Program-made: the position numbers and the translations under genes | Notes under the pieces: model-generated | The model's database searches: none | What the model saw: only the letters and a program-made list of their open reading frames with translations | What the model was told of the DNA's origin: nothing | NCBI GenBank assembly: GCA_040007095.1 | Contig: JBDTVS010000157.1 | Coordinates: forward strand, 1-33,060 | DNA: 33,060 nt | Direction: 5' to 3' | From: JBDTVS01 sp040007095 | GTDB lineage: Bacteria; Acidobacteriota; Vicinamibacteria; Vicinamibacterales; CAVVIG01 | Shown: positions 24,396-31,738 of the stretch, piece by piece | How positions within the stretch are numbered: the first letter of the stretch is position 1 | Layout of the letters: every line of letters starts with the position of its first letter

Positions 24396-26313
24396 ACAGG
24401 AGCAGTTTCTCCACGTGCTCGACCGCGACGAGGCGGAGCGGCGTTTTCGCTCGGCGATCGACCTGTCGCCGCGTGGAGTCGAGACCGTACAGCTCGATGC
24501 TGCGCTCGGCCGGGTGCTTGCTGCCGACGTCGTCTCGCCCGTGGATGTGCCTTCGTTCGACCGGTCGAACGTGGATGGCTTCACCGTCGTGTCGGAAGAC
24601 ACCTTCGGCGCGTCCGAAGAGATTCCGCGCATCGTGCGGCTTGGCGAGGACGTGATACATACGGGAGTTGTCCCGAAGGGCGTGATTCGTCGCGGCACAG
24701 CCGTCTCGATTGCCACCGGGGGGATGGTTCCTCGCGGCGCCGACGCCGTCGTCATGATCGAGTACGCCGAACCCATCGGCGGCGAGCTGCGCATCTCGAG
24801 AGCGGTGACGGCCGGCAGCGGCGTCACGTTTGCCGGTACCGACATCACCGGCGGCGAGACCGTGCTGCGACGCGGTCAGCTGCTCACCAGCCGAGACACA
24901 GGCGTGCTGGCGGCAATCGGGGTCACGGCCGTTGACGTGTGGCGAAAACCAGTCGTCGCGATCCTCTCCACCGGCGATGAGATCATCGCGCCCGGTGAGC
25001 CGATGCAGCCCGGCAAAGTGTTCGATTCGAACGCCCAGGTCCTCGCCGACGCGGTACGAGAGTTGGGCGGCGAGCCACGACGACTGGGCATCGTCCACGA
25101 CGATATGGCGGCCCTCAGGGAGCGGCTTCAGCATGCGCTAGGGTTTGCCGATGTCGTGATGTTGTCAGGCGGCACCAGCAAGGGCGCGGGTGATGTGTCG
25201 TATCGCGTGGTGGCCGAATTGCGCGATCCGGGGATCGTGGCGCACGGCGTGGCCTTGAAACCTGGCAAGCCGATCTGTCTTGCGGCGACCGGCGGCCGCC
25301 CGGTGGTGGTACTCCCGGGCTTTCCGACATCGGCCATCTTCACCTTTCACGAATTCGTCGCGCCGGTGATCCGCCTTCTCGCCGGTCGGGGATTGCAAGA
25401 GCGGACCGTGGTGCCGGCTCGACTGGCCGTCAAGGTCAACAGCGAGATCGGCCGCACGGAATACCTGTTGGTCGGTCTGGTCGCCACGCCGGAGGCAGAG
25501 GGCGGAACGGCGCTCGCCGCGTATCCGATGGGACAAGGATCCGGAAGCGTGACGACCTTCAGCCACGCCGATGGTTTCACGACGATCGGCCGGCACGACG
25601 AGATTGTTCAGGCGGGCGCCAGCGTCGACGTTCAACTGCTCGGGCGGGATTTGCAACTGTCCGACCTGGTGGTGATTGGAAGCCACTGCATCGGCCTCGA
25701 CTACTTGCTTGGCGAAATGCAGCAGCGGGGCTTCCTCTCGAAGTTTCTCGCGGTCGGCAGTACGGCGGGCTTGGACGCCGCCAAGCGAGGTGAATGCGAT
25801 CTTGCGGGCATTCACCTGCTGGACGCGAAGACCGACGAGTACAATCGGCCGTTTCTCACCCCGGCGCTGGACCTGATCGCCGGCTACGGTCGTGCGCAGG
25901 GTGTGGTATTCCGGAGGGGCGACCCACGCTTCGAGGGTCGCACGGCACGGGCCGCGATCGCCGACGCGCGACAGGATCCGGACTGCGTGATGGTCAACCG
26001 CAATCAGGGCAGCGGCACACGAGCGCTGATCGACCGCCTGCTCGAGGGCGTGAGACCAGCTGGCTACGCGGTTCAACCTAGAAATCACAACGCGGTCGCC
26101 GCGGCCATCTCTCAAGGGCGCGCGGACTGGGGAGTGACGCTGGACACGATCGCCCGCAGCGCGGGCCTCGGATTCCTGCCAACCCAGGAGGAACGCTACG
26201 ATTTCGTGGTCCCGAGATCGCGCGCGAGTCGCCCGGGCGTGGTCGCCTTCAAGAAGCTGCTGTTGGAACCGTCCACGCGAGAAACGTTGGCGCGGCTCGG
26301 GATGAAGGCCTAG
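24388..26313 (+). CDS. MoeA fused to a periplasmic-binding-protein-like domain
   Basis: 641 residues from the ATG at 24388, inside the end of the first moeA. The MoeA part (about 1-410) shows SFDRSNVDGFTV, IATGGMVPRGADAVVMIE, ILSTGDEIIAPGEP, LSGGTSKGAGDVSYR and VLPGFPTSAIFTFHE. The C-terminal domain (about 425-640), starting near LVVIGSHCIGLDYLLGEM with later GSTAGLDAAKRGECDLAGIH and VNRNQGSGTRALIDRL, matches the PBP_like domain. In this family the fusion is usual, notably in archaea and anaerobes. A second MoeA beside a tungstate importer suggests one paralogue may handle tungsten; this is inference. Confidence 0.92.
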   Translation: MREQEQFLHVLDRDEAERRFRSAIDLSPRGVETVQLDAALGRVLAADVVSPVDVPSFDRSNVDGFTVVSEDTFGASEEIPRIVRLGEDVIHTGVVPKGVIRRGTAVSIATGGMVPRGADAVVMIEYAEPIGGELRISRAVTAGSGVTFAGTDITGGETVLRRGQLLTSRDTGVLAAIGVTAVDVWRKPVVAILSTGDEIIAPGEPMQPGKVFDSNAQVLADAVRELGGEPRRLGIVHDDMAALRERLQHALGFADVVMLSGGTSKGAGDVSYRVVAELRDPGIVAHGVALKPGKPICLAATGGRPVVVLPGFPTSAIFTFHEFVAPVIRLLAGRGLQERTVVPARLAVKVNSEIGRTEYLLVGLVATPEAEGGTALAAYPMGQGSGSVTTFSHADGFTTIGRHDEIVQAGASVDVQLLGRDLQLSDLVVIGSHCIGLDYLLGEMQQRGFLSKFLAVGSTAGLDAAKRGECDLAGIHLLDAKTDEYNRPFLTPALDLIAGYGRAQGVVFRRGDPRFEGRTARAAIADARQDPDCVMVNRNQGSGTRALIDRLLEGVRPAGYAVQPRNHNAVAAAISQGRADWGVTLDTIARSAGLGFLPTQEERYDFVVPRSRASRPGVVAFKKLLLEPSTRETLARLGMKA

Positions 26314-26330
26314 CGGCTGTTCTGATCCAT

Positions 26331-26392
26331 GTGTCGGTGCCTTCGTGACTTCGTGCTTTCGCGCTTGCGCTTTTGGAATGACGAATACACTC
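26331..26392. repeat. Dispersed intergenic repeat, CTTCGTG type, copy 2
   Basis: Occupies most of the 89-bp gap before mobA. It is related to 6347-6392 by TGCCTTCGTGNCTTCG at one end and TTTGGAAnnnCGAAT at the other. It must overlap the mobA leader. A weak -10-like TACACT lies near 26386. Confidence 0.45.
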
Positions 26393-26402
26393 CACTAGAA
26401 CA

Positions 26403-27014
26403 ATGACTGCTGGCGGGATCGTTCTGTGCGGCGGGAGATCGACGAGGATGGGATCGTCGAAGGCGCTGCTGCCGTTTGGCCCGGAGACCATGCTTCAGCG
26501 CGTCGTCCGGCTCCTCAGCACAGTCGTCTCACCGATTGTCGCCGTCGCCGCGCCTGAACAGTCGCTTCCTGAATTGCCGGAGGACGTGACAGTCACCCGC
26601 GACGAGCGCGAGGACCGTGGTCCACTCGAAGGCCTGCGAGCCGGGTTGAAAGCCTTACCCGCGACCGTCGAGATGGCGTATGTCACGAGCTGCGATGTCC
26701 CGTTGCTCGTTCCGGGTTTCGTGCGCCACATGATTGACTTGCTGGGGGAACACGATATCGCCGTGATGGACATCGACGGCTTCCCACATCCCCTCTCGGC
26801 GGTCTATCGACGCGACACGCTGCCGCATGTCGAAGCGCTGCTGGCGAAAGACCGCCTGCGTCCGGTGTTCTTGTTCGATGCGGTGCGAACGCGTCGGGTA
26901 CGACCGGCGGAGATGGTCTCCGTGGACCCGGAGCTGCTGACGCTGCGCAACCTCAATACTCGTGAGGACTACTTGGAAGCGTTGGCCAAGGCGAATCTTC
27001 CGCAGTCCGGCTGA
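26403..27014 (+). CDS. mobA: Molybdenum cofactor guanylyltransferase MobA
   Basis: 203 residues, normal for MobA. The nucleotide-binding loop is GIVLCGGRSTRMGSSKALLP. DRGPLEGLRAGL and the metal-binding TSCDVPLL follow, then the C-terminal LNTREDY. It attaches GMP to Mo/W-molybdopterin to make the guanine dinucleotide form. That form, as the bis-MGD cofactor, is what formylmethanofuran dehydrogenase carries. It converges with the fwd operon. Confidence 0.93.
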   Translation: MTAGGIVLCGGRSTRMGSSKALLPFGPETMLQRVVRLLSTVVSPIVAVAAPEQSLPELPEDVTVTRDEREDRGPLEGLRAGLKALPATVEMAYVTSCDVPLLVPGFVRHMIDLLGEHDIAVMDIDGFPHPLSAVYRRDTLPHVEALLAKDRLRPVFLFDAVRTRRVRPAEMVSVDPELLTLRNLNTREDYLEALAKANLPQSG

Positions 27015-27122
27015 AGCTCAATGCCTTTCGGAACTTCAAACGCGAGCCTGACCGGAAATTAGGTCGCCTCGCGAACAGCTCGACGCCGCGGCAAACCGCT
27101 TCTCCGGGTCAGGTGCACAGCA

Positions 27123-27145
27123 GGCGCAGCTCCGCGAGCTGCGCC
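27123..27145. terminator. Strong hairpin between convergent mobA and fwdC
   Basis: Perfect 10-bp stem GGCGCAGCTC / GAGCTGCGCC with a 3-base loop CGC. There is no T-tract on either side, so it may be a bidirectional roadblock or RNA-stabilising end rather than a classical terminator. The rest of the 387-bp gap (27015-27401) holds one REP-like element and no gene that I can see. Confidence 0.5.
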
Positions 27146-27265
27146 GGACTCGGCCCTGCGTGCGCGGTTTCGCGTCTGTCGCGTGAGTCGCGGCGCTCGC
27201 AACGTTCGCTGGCGCGACCCATTTTCCGGTCATTTCGTCGGTGCAGAGAATTTCCGAAAGGTATT

Positions 27266-27296
27266 GGGCTGAAGCCGGACACGACCTACGACTGGA
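27266..27296 (+). repeat. REP-like element with hairpin GGCT-GA-AGCC, copy 2
   Basis: GGGCTGAAGCCGGACACGAC matches the minus-strand element at 23066-23105. The stem bases differ in compensating fashion between the copies. Confidence 0.6.
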
Positions 27297-27401
27297 AAGC
27301 GCTGTAATAGGACGCTCGGGCAGTTTTCGGCGTCCGGCACACACCGTACGTGCCCTTCGTGGTTCAAGAAGACTCGCGACTGTAGCCGCTCGCCATCGAG
27401 T

Positions 27402-28220
27402 TCAACTGGCCTGGGGAGCCCAGACCAGGATCTCGCCCTTCCCAATCACCGACGTGTCCCCGACGTAGCGCTTGTAGGCCCCGTCCTGCGTGTTGTGAGG
27501 GAGAGCAATTCCGAGCGTCTGCAGGTGTTTGGCGTACAAGCCCATGAACGACGGAATGTAGGTCGTCGCATAGAGGAAGCTCGGGAGCAGCGGTATTGGT
27601 GCAAGGGAAATGATCGTCCCGCGATTCATCCAGGCGCCCGTTCGCAGTTCCGCGCCGCTGCGAAGGATGATGGTGCCGCCCTTCATCTCGAGGCCGGCGA
27701 AATCCCTGACGGCTCCCCCGATCACGATCGTGCCGCGCTTCATGCGCATGCCGATTTCCAGACCCGCTGAACCGCCGACAACGATGGTGCCGTTAGTCAT
27801 GCCGATTCGACTGCCACGGTAGGCGGCGCCGATCTGGCCGCCAGCATGACCGGCAATCCGGATCATTCCCCCCGACATCTCGCCGCCGACCCAATCCGAG
27901 GCGCTTCCGGAGACGTCGATCGTCCCGCCCTTCATGTAGCCGCCGAGATGCATGCCGACGTTGCCGACAATTTTCATGCGGCCGCGGCTCATCCCCCTGC
28001 CGACCCACCGGACTTTCCTCAGCTCGCCACGAATCTCGAGCTCGTCGCTGGCCTCCCCGTCAACCGTGAAGAAGTCATCGATGCGGCACTGTCTCTTGCC
28101 AAGGTAGACCGGCAGCGCGCGAATCGCGTCGTTTCCGAGCGTGGCCACGGTATCCGGACAGAGCGCCTCCGCTTCAAGCGGAACCAGTTCGACCGGCTCC
28201 TTCAGCGTGAACGTGATCAC
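27402..28220 (-). CDS. fwdC: Formylmethanofuran dehydrogenase subunit C
   Basis: 272 residues from GTG 28220, which overlaps the fwdA stop (GTGA). The open frame extends far upstream, but that part is a fwdA shadow. The bulk is a right-handed helix of Gly-rich repeats like the glutamate synthase C-terminal domain: VGMHLGGYMKGGTIDVSG, GGEMSGGMIRIAGHAG, GMTNGTIVVGGSAG, GMRMKRGTIVIGGAV and GLEMKGGTIILRSG. In the Fwd/Fhc complex this subunit is structural, forming the contact between the A and B subunits. It is the last gene of the operon, and no formyltransferase (Ftr/FhcD) gene follows it. Confidence 0.93.
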   Translation of the reverse strand: MITFTLKEPVELVPLEAEALCPDTVATLGNDAIRALPVYLGKRQCRIDDFFTVDGEASDELEIRGELRKVRWVGRGMSRGRMKIVGNVGMHLGGYMKGGTIDVSGSASDWVGGEMSGGMIRIAGHAGGQIGAAYRGSRIGMTNGTIVVGGSAGLEIGMRMKRGTIVIGGAVRDFAGLEMKGGTIILRSGAELRTGAWMNRGTIISLAPIPLLPSFLYATTYIPSFMGLYAKHLQTLGIALPHNTQDGAYKRYVGDTSVIGKGEILVWAPQAS

Positions 28221-29893
28221 GCCGGCTCCGCCGGCCCGGCCGGTGCGCTGAACGCCGATGGGGTGCACGGCACGATCTCCGGATGATGGAGCCGCTCCAT
28301 TTCCGTCGGGTAGTTTTCGAACGACATCGTGTAGACCTTCTGGAACTCCGGGCGGATGAAGTCCTCGATCTTGGGATCGAACTCGGGATGGACGATAAAT
28401 TCGCGACCGGAGACAATCGCGCGAACCTGGCCCTCTTCGACGACGACCTCGCCAGCCTTGAGCACGTAGCGGGGATAGGAGAACATGACGCCGTCTGCGT
28501 TCGGTTTTTCCGAGTAGATGGTCACGTCTGCGTCGGCGCCGACGCCAAGGTGTCCCTTCATGGTCAAGCCAAGGGCGCGGGCCGGTCCCGCCGCGGTGAC
28601 AATCGCAACGTCGGAGAACGTGTACTGGCGATTGATGTCTCCGAGCGTGATGCGGCCCTGCGATTCGGCTGGAAGCTTCTTCACTTCTTGTTTGCGGAAC
28701 TCGACGTCCATCAGAAGTCGCAGGATCTCGGGATATCGCCAGAAGCCGCCGCCGTTGGGATGGTCCGTCGTCAAATAAACGCGCCAGGGATCGTCGATGA
28801 GGAGCAGCAGTTCGAGGCCCACCGCCCACTGGATCGCGTTCACCAAACGGTGATCGCTGTAGACATACGGCACGATCCCGCAGCCGGTCTCGTTCTCGAC
28901 ATCCAGATTGCCCCACTTGCGCCCGGTCAGCTCGTGCAGGAAGTGCTGCCAGGGACCGTCGGCGGTGATCGTCACCGCGTCGCCAAAAAGAATCGCGCCA
29001 ACGTCGCACGTCAGGTTCTTGTTCTTGAGGAATTCCTCAGCGACAGCGGGCGCAGCGGAACTCATCGTGTTCCAGTCATGACCGCCGTAGGCATGAAACT
29101 GCAGGTGAGCGAGGTGGGCGCGGTGGCCCTGTAAGACCTTGATCGTCTCGATCGTGGAGCTGACGTTGCCAGGCGTGCCGAGGTTGTTCTGGTGCAGGTG
29201 CATCGGATGCGGCAATCCGAGCTCGTCGACGATTTGCGCGAGTTGCGAGACGATCTGCGCCGGGGTGATGCTCTTGTAGCCCGCGATCGGCTCGTGCAGC
29301 AGGTTCGCGTTCTTGCCCCACTTCCACGCCGCGACGCCGCCCGGATTGACCGCCTTGATGCCATACGTCTTGGCCGACCAGATCAGCCATCCGACGAGCG
29401 ACTTCGCCTGCTCGAACTCCCCTGCTTCGAGCAGATCCAGCATCAGCTCGTTGTTCGCCATCAGCAGCAGCGTCGACTTATCGACGATTGGAATGTCGTG
29501 CATCTCCTCGTGGGTATGCTTGGCGGAGAGGATTGGCACGGCGGCTTCGTTGACGGTGGTCCACCCCATGCCGGCGTACAGATACCCGGTGGCGAACGTG
29601 GTTGGGGTCAAACCGCCGATGCCGGCACGCAGTTCCGGCGAGTGCATGAACTTTCGGGCGATGCGCTGATTCTCAGGAACCAGTCCGCGGGCGAAGTTGA
29701 GCGCGCCGCCGGCCACATGCGTGTGAACGTCCACGCCCCCGGGGAAGACCAACATCCCTGTCGCGTCAATCGTGCGGGTGCTGCCGCCGTTGGTGTCGGC
29801 GACGACACGGCCATCCACAATACAAATGTCCTTCACGACGCCTTCGACACCGTTGGCGGGATCGTAGACTTTTCCGCCGGTTATCCTGAGCAT
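28217..29893 (-). CDS. fwdA: Formylmethanofuran dehydrogenase subunit A (amidohydrolase)
   Basis: 558 residues, full length. Amidohydrolase-fold protein with the first metal site VDVHTHVAGGALNFAR. Further motifs are PTTFATGYLYAGMGWTTVNE, KAVNPGGVAAWKWG, HPMHLHQNNLGTPGN and FHAYGGHDWNTMSS; the C-terminal part includes DHPNGGGFWRYPEI. It has a binuclear metal centre that condenses formate with methanofuran, or hydrolyses formylmethanofuran. It follows fwdB after a 225-bp gap that contains a hairpin, and overlaps fwdC by 4 bp. Confidence 0.95.
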   Translation of the reverse strand: MLRITGGKVYDPANGVEGVVKDICIVDGRVVADTNGGSTRTIDATGMLVFPGGVDVHTHVAGGALNFARGLVPENQRIARKFMHSPELRAGIGGLTPTTFATGYLYAGMGWTTVNEAAVPILSAKHTHEEMHDIPIVDKSTLLLMANNELMLDLLEAGEFEQAKSLVGWLIWSAKTYGIKAVNPGGVAAWKWGKNANLLHEPIAGYKSITPAQIVSQLAQIVDELGLPHPMHLHQNNLGTPGNVSSTIETIKVLQGHRAHLAHLQFHAYGGHDWNTMSSAAPAVAEEFLKNKNLTCDVGAILFGDAVTITADGPWQHFLHELTGRKWGNLDVENETGCGIVPYVYSDHRLVNAIQWAVGLELLLLIDDPWRVYLTTDHPNGGGFWRYPEILRLLMDVEFRKQEVKKLPAESQGRITLGDINRQYTFSDVAIVTAAGPARALGLTMKGHLGVGADADVTIYSEKPNADGVMFSYPRYVLKAGEVVVEEGQVRAIVSGREFIVHPEFDPKIEDFIRPEFQKVYTMSFENYPTEMERLHHPEIVPCTPSAFSAPAGPAEPA

Positions 29894-30093
29894 TCGCTTT
29901 GCACTCTCCCCACACTGCCCGAACTGCTTCGAAGCCGACCGGAGGCACCCTCGGTAGAAGACAGTTTGTGCCCGGCGATGGGCCGCCGGCTCATCGGTGA
30001 CCAGGTGGCGTCAGCACCAAAAAAATGCTCCCGCCTCCACGCTGGCGACGGGGGCCGGCGAAACCTGCACTGAAAACTGACTTCTCCACTTTC

Positions 30094-30116
30094 GGTTGCT
30101 GCCCTCTTCAGCAACC
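30094..30116 (-). other. Intercistronic hairpin just after fwdB
   Basis: On the minus strand GGTTGCTG, loop AAGAGGG, CAGCAACC: a perfect 8-bp stem starting 3 nt after the fwdB stop. No U-tract follows, so it is more likely an RNA stability, processing or attenuation element than a full terminator. The 225-bp gap to fwdA (29894-30118) has an open frame of about 77 codons without Cys pattern or recognisable domain. Confidence 0.55.
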
Positions 30117-30118
30117 TG

Positions 30119-31447
30119 CTACGCGATCTCCGTCATCTCCGCACTTGCCGAGGGCCGCCATCCCGGCTTCCTGGCGACGGCCGCGATGATGAGGTTGACG
30201 ATCTCTTCGTCGGTCGCGTACGGCGATTTCAGAGCCGGACGAACCGTGATGGGGATCTCGTCCATGCGATAGACCGTCCCGGGCGCGCTGATACCGGACA
30301 CCGCGGTCGTGAAATGCACCCGCGCAAGCCGACTCGTGTGGGTCACCTTTGGATCCAGCACGATGGTCGGCGTTCGCGCCAGGTGATCGATCGCCGGTTG
30401 CGGCATGGTCGCCCCCGGATCGGCCCCGAGCACGAGCGTCGCGTCGTTGTCTCCGCGGACCAGTACGTCGACGGTCGAAAACTCCCCAGGATTGAACCGG
30501 GGATAACCGCGGCTCAAATTGATCCCGAACGGGTAGCCGGTCGTCCACCTGAGCACGACGTCCGCGCCGGTCACGTTGCCATGACCGCGCATCGGCATGC
30601 AGACGAACTTCGTAAAGGCATTCATCTCGGCGGCGATGTTCAGAATCCCCGCGGAGTTCATGTGCTTGCCGCGAGTCATCGACAGGCCCATGCCGAAGAA
30701 GATCACCCCGAACTTGGCGCGCTTCATCCGCGCGACGATGTCCTTGATGGTGTCGAGCGACAAGCCGATTTCGGCGACGCGGGCCTCGTCCACCGGCTGG
30801 TTCTTCATCAGCGCCCGCATCGTCGTGCAGAGCTCGAAATCCTTGCCCGGCTTGATGATGAGCGCGATGTCGGCCGCCTTGGCCGAGGGCGTTTCCCGGA
30901 TGTCGATGGTGATCATCGTCCGGCCCTTGCGTCCTTCGGGAATGAACTTGCCTTTCTGGGTGATGGTGTACTTGCTGAAATGCCGTGGGTGGCATTCCGC
31001 AGGGTTCCCGCCCCAGTAAATGATGAAGTCCGCCCTGTTCTTGACTTCCCCGAGCGTGCACGTGACCTTGCCACCCAACTGGGCGGCTATTTCAGTGGGG
31101 CCGTGTCAAAGGGAGGTGTGGCTATCGACCACGCCTCCAATCATTTCGGCCAGCGCAACGGCACCGCGGGTCGCCTCGGATGTGACGTTGCTGAGCCCGT
31201 AGACGAGAGGCATATTCGCGTTGTACAGAATGTCAGCCGCCACTTCGACGGCCTCGGCCACGGTGGCGGGCTTGCCGTCGATCAACGCATCCGGATAATG
31301 CCGTTCGGCCGTGTGGTACTTGAAATGTGCGTCGCCGAGGCTGCAGGCGTTCTTGGCCTTGACGATCTTATTTCCTTCGGTGTGGAGTTCGATATCGTCA
31401 CAGACGCACCCGCAAAATGTGCACGTCGCGTACTTTACGATTTCCAT
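30119..31447 (-). CDS. fwdB: Formylmethanofuran dehydrogenase catalytic subunit B, selenocysteine-containing (in-frame TGA)
   Basis: 442 residues if the in-frame TGA at 31108..31106 is read as selenocysteine (residue 114). ATG 31447 has AAGAGGG 5 nt upstream. The N-terminal [4Fe-4S] site is C9-x2-C12-x3-C16 with C35 (ATCTFCGCVCDD and KNACSLG). Next come PLVYGLSNVTSEATRG and GGVVDSHTSL. Then the TGA stands in place of the family's metal-ligating Cys, followed without frame change by HGPTEIAAQLGGKVTCTLGE, NRADFIIYWGGNPAECHPRH and the rest of the molybdopterin oxidoreductase fold to GWRPSASAEMTEIA. The enzyme reduces CO2 to formate, or runs in reverse, at a Mo/W bis-pterin site. Archaeal FwuB forms with Sec at this position are known. 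A nonsense mutation is the alternative; the SECIS-like hairpin and exact position argue against it. Confidence 0.88.
31064..31108 (-). promoter_or_regulatory. Bacterial-type SECIS element downstream of the fwdB TGA
   Basis: After the TGA (31108..31106), 18 nt precede a stem GCCGCCC (31087..31081), loop AGUU (31080..31077) and GGGUGGC (31076..31070). That is 7 bp with one G-U. A lower helix GGCC (31102..31099) with GGUC (31067..31064) can close it. The loop begins at nt 26 after the TGA with G in its second position. This meets the usual bacterial SECIS rules (hairpin within the coding region, loop about 16-37 nt after UGA, a G in the first two loop positions). Confidence 0.72.
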
Positions 31448-31510
31448 CGATGCCCTCTTGGCGCCCTACCCGGGTTGTTTGTCGCCCGTACCGGGCGACA
31501 CAAGGAACGT

Positions 31511-31738
31511 TCAAGCAAGCTCACGACCGCGGAGGCTGCCGCGCGTCCGCCGTGGCTGGTAGCGACCTTCTTCGATCATGGTCCAATGCTCGACGTTCTC
31601 TTCCGGCAAGATCCCAAAACTGATGGCCTGCTCGCGCTCCGGGGTCGTATCTCGCTTTTTCATATGTGCGTTTCTTTCCGATGTTGGAGCCTGAGAAAAA
31701 CCGACATGCAACGACTTTTCGCACTGTCGCATGTTCAT
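31511..31738 (-). CDS. Small unknown protein within the fwd operon
   Basis: 75 codons from ATG 31738, which overlaps the fwdD stop (ATGA), or 50 codons from ATG 31663 (MKKRDTTPEREQAISFGILP). The stretch ISFGILPEENVEHWTMIEEG looks like real protein, and the C-terminus is Arg-rich (RYQPRRTRGSLRGREL). No Cys pattern, signal peptide or membrane segment is seen past the first few residues. I do not recognise the family. Position between D and B in a tight operon suggests a small complex partner or maturation factor; this is inference. Confidence 0.5.
   Translation of the reverse strand: MNMRQCEKSLHVGFSQAPTSERNAHMKKRDTTPEREQAISFGILPEENVEHWTMIEEGRYQPRRTRGSLRGRELA

Noticed and set aside
29881..30114. 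77-codon open frame in the fwdB-fwdA gap
   Set aside because: Composition is Arg/Ser-rich, there is no recognisable motif, and it runs into fwdA. More likely non-coding, with the hairpin as its main feature.
31070..31120. Reading fwdB as two separate genes or as a frameshifted pseudogene
   Set aside because: The frame is the same on both sides, the break is exactly one TGA at the catalytic Cys position, and a SECIS-like hairpin follows. The second part has no good start of its own.
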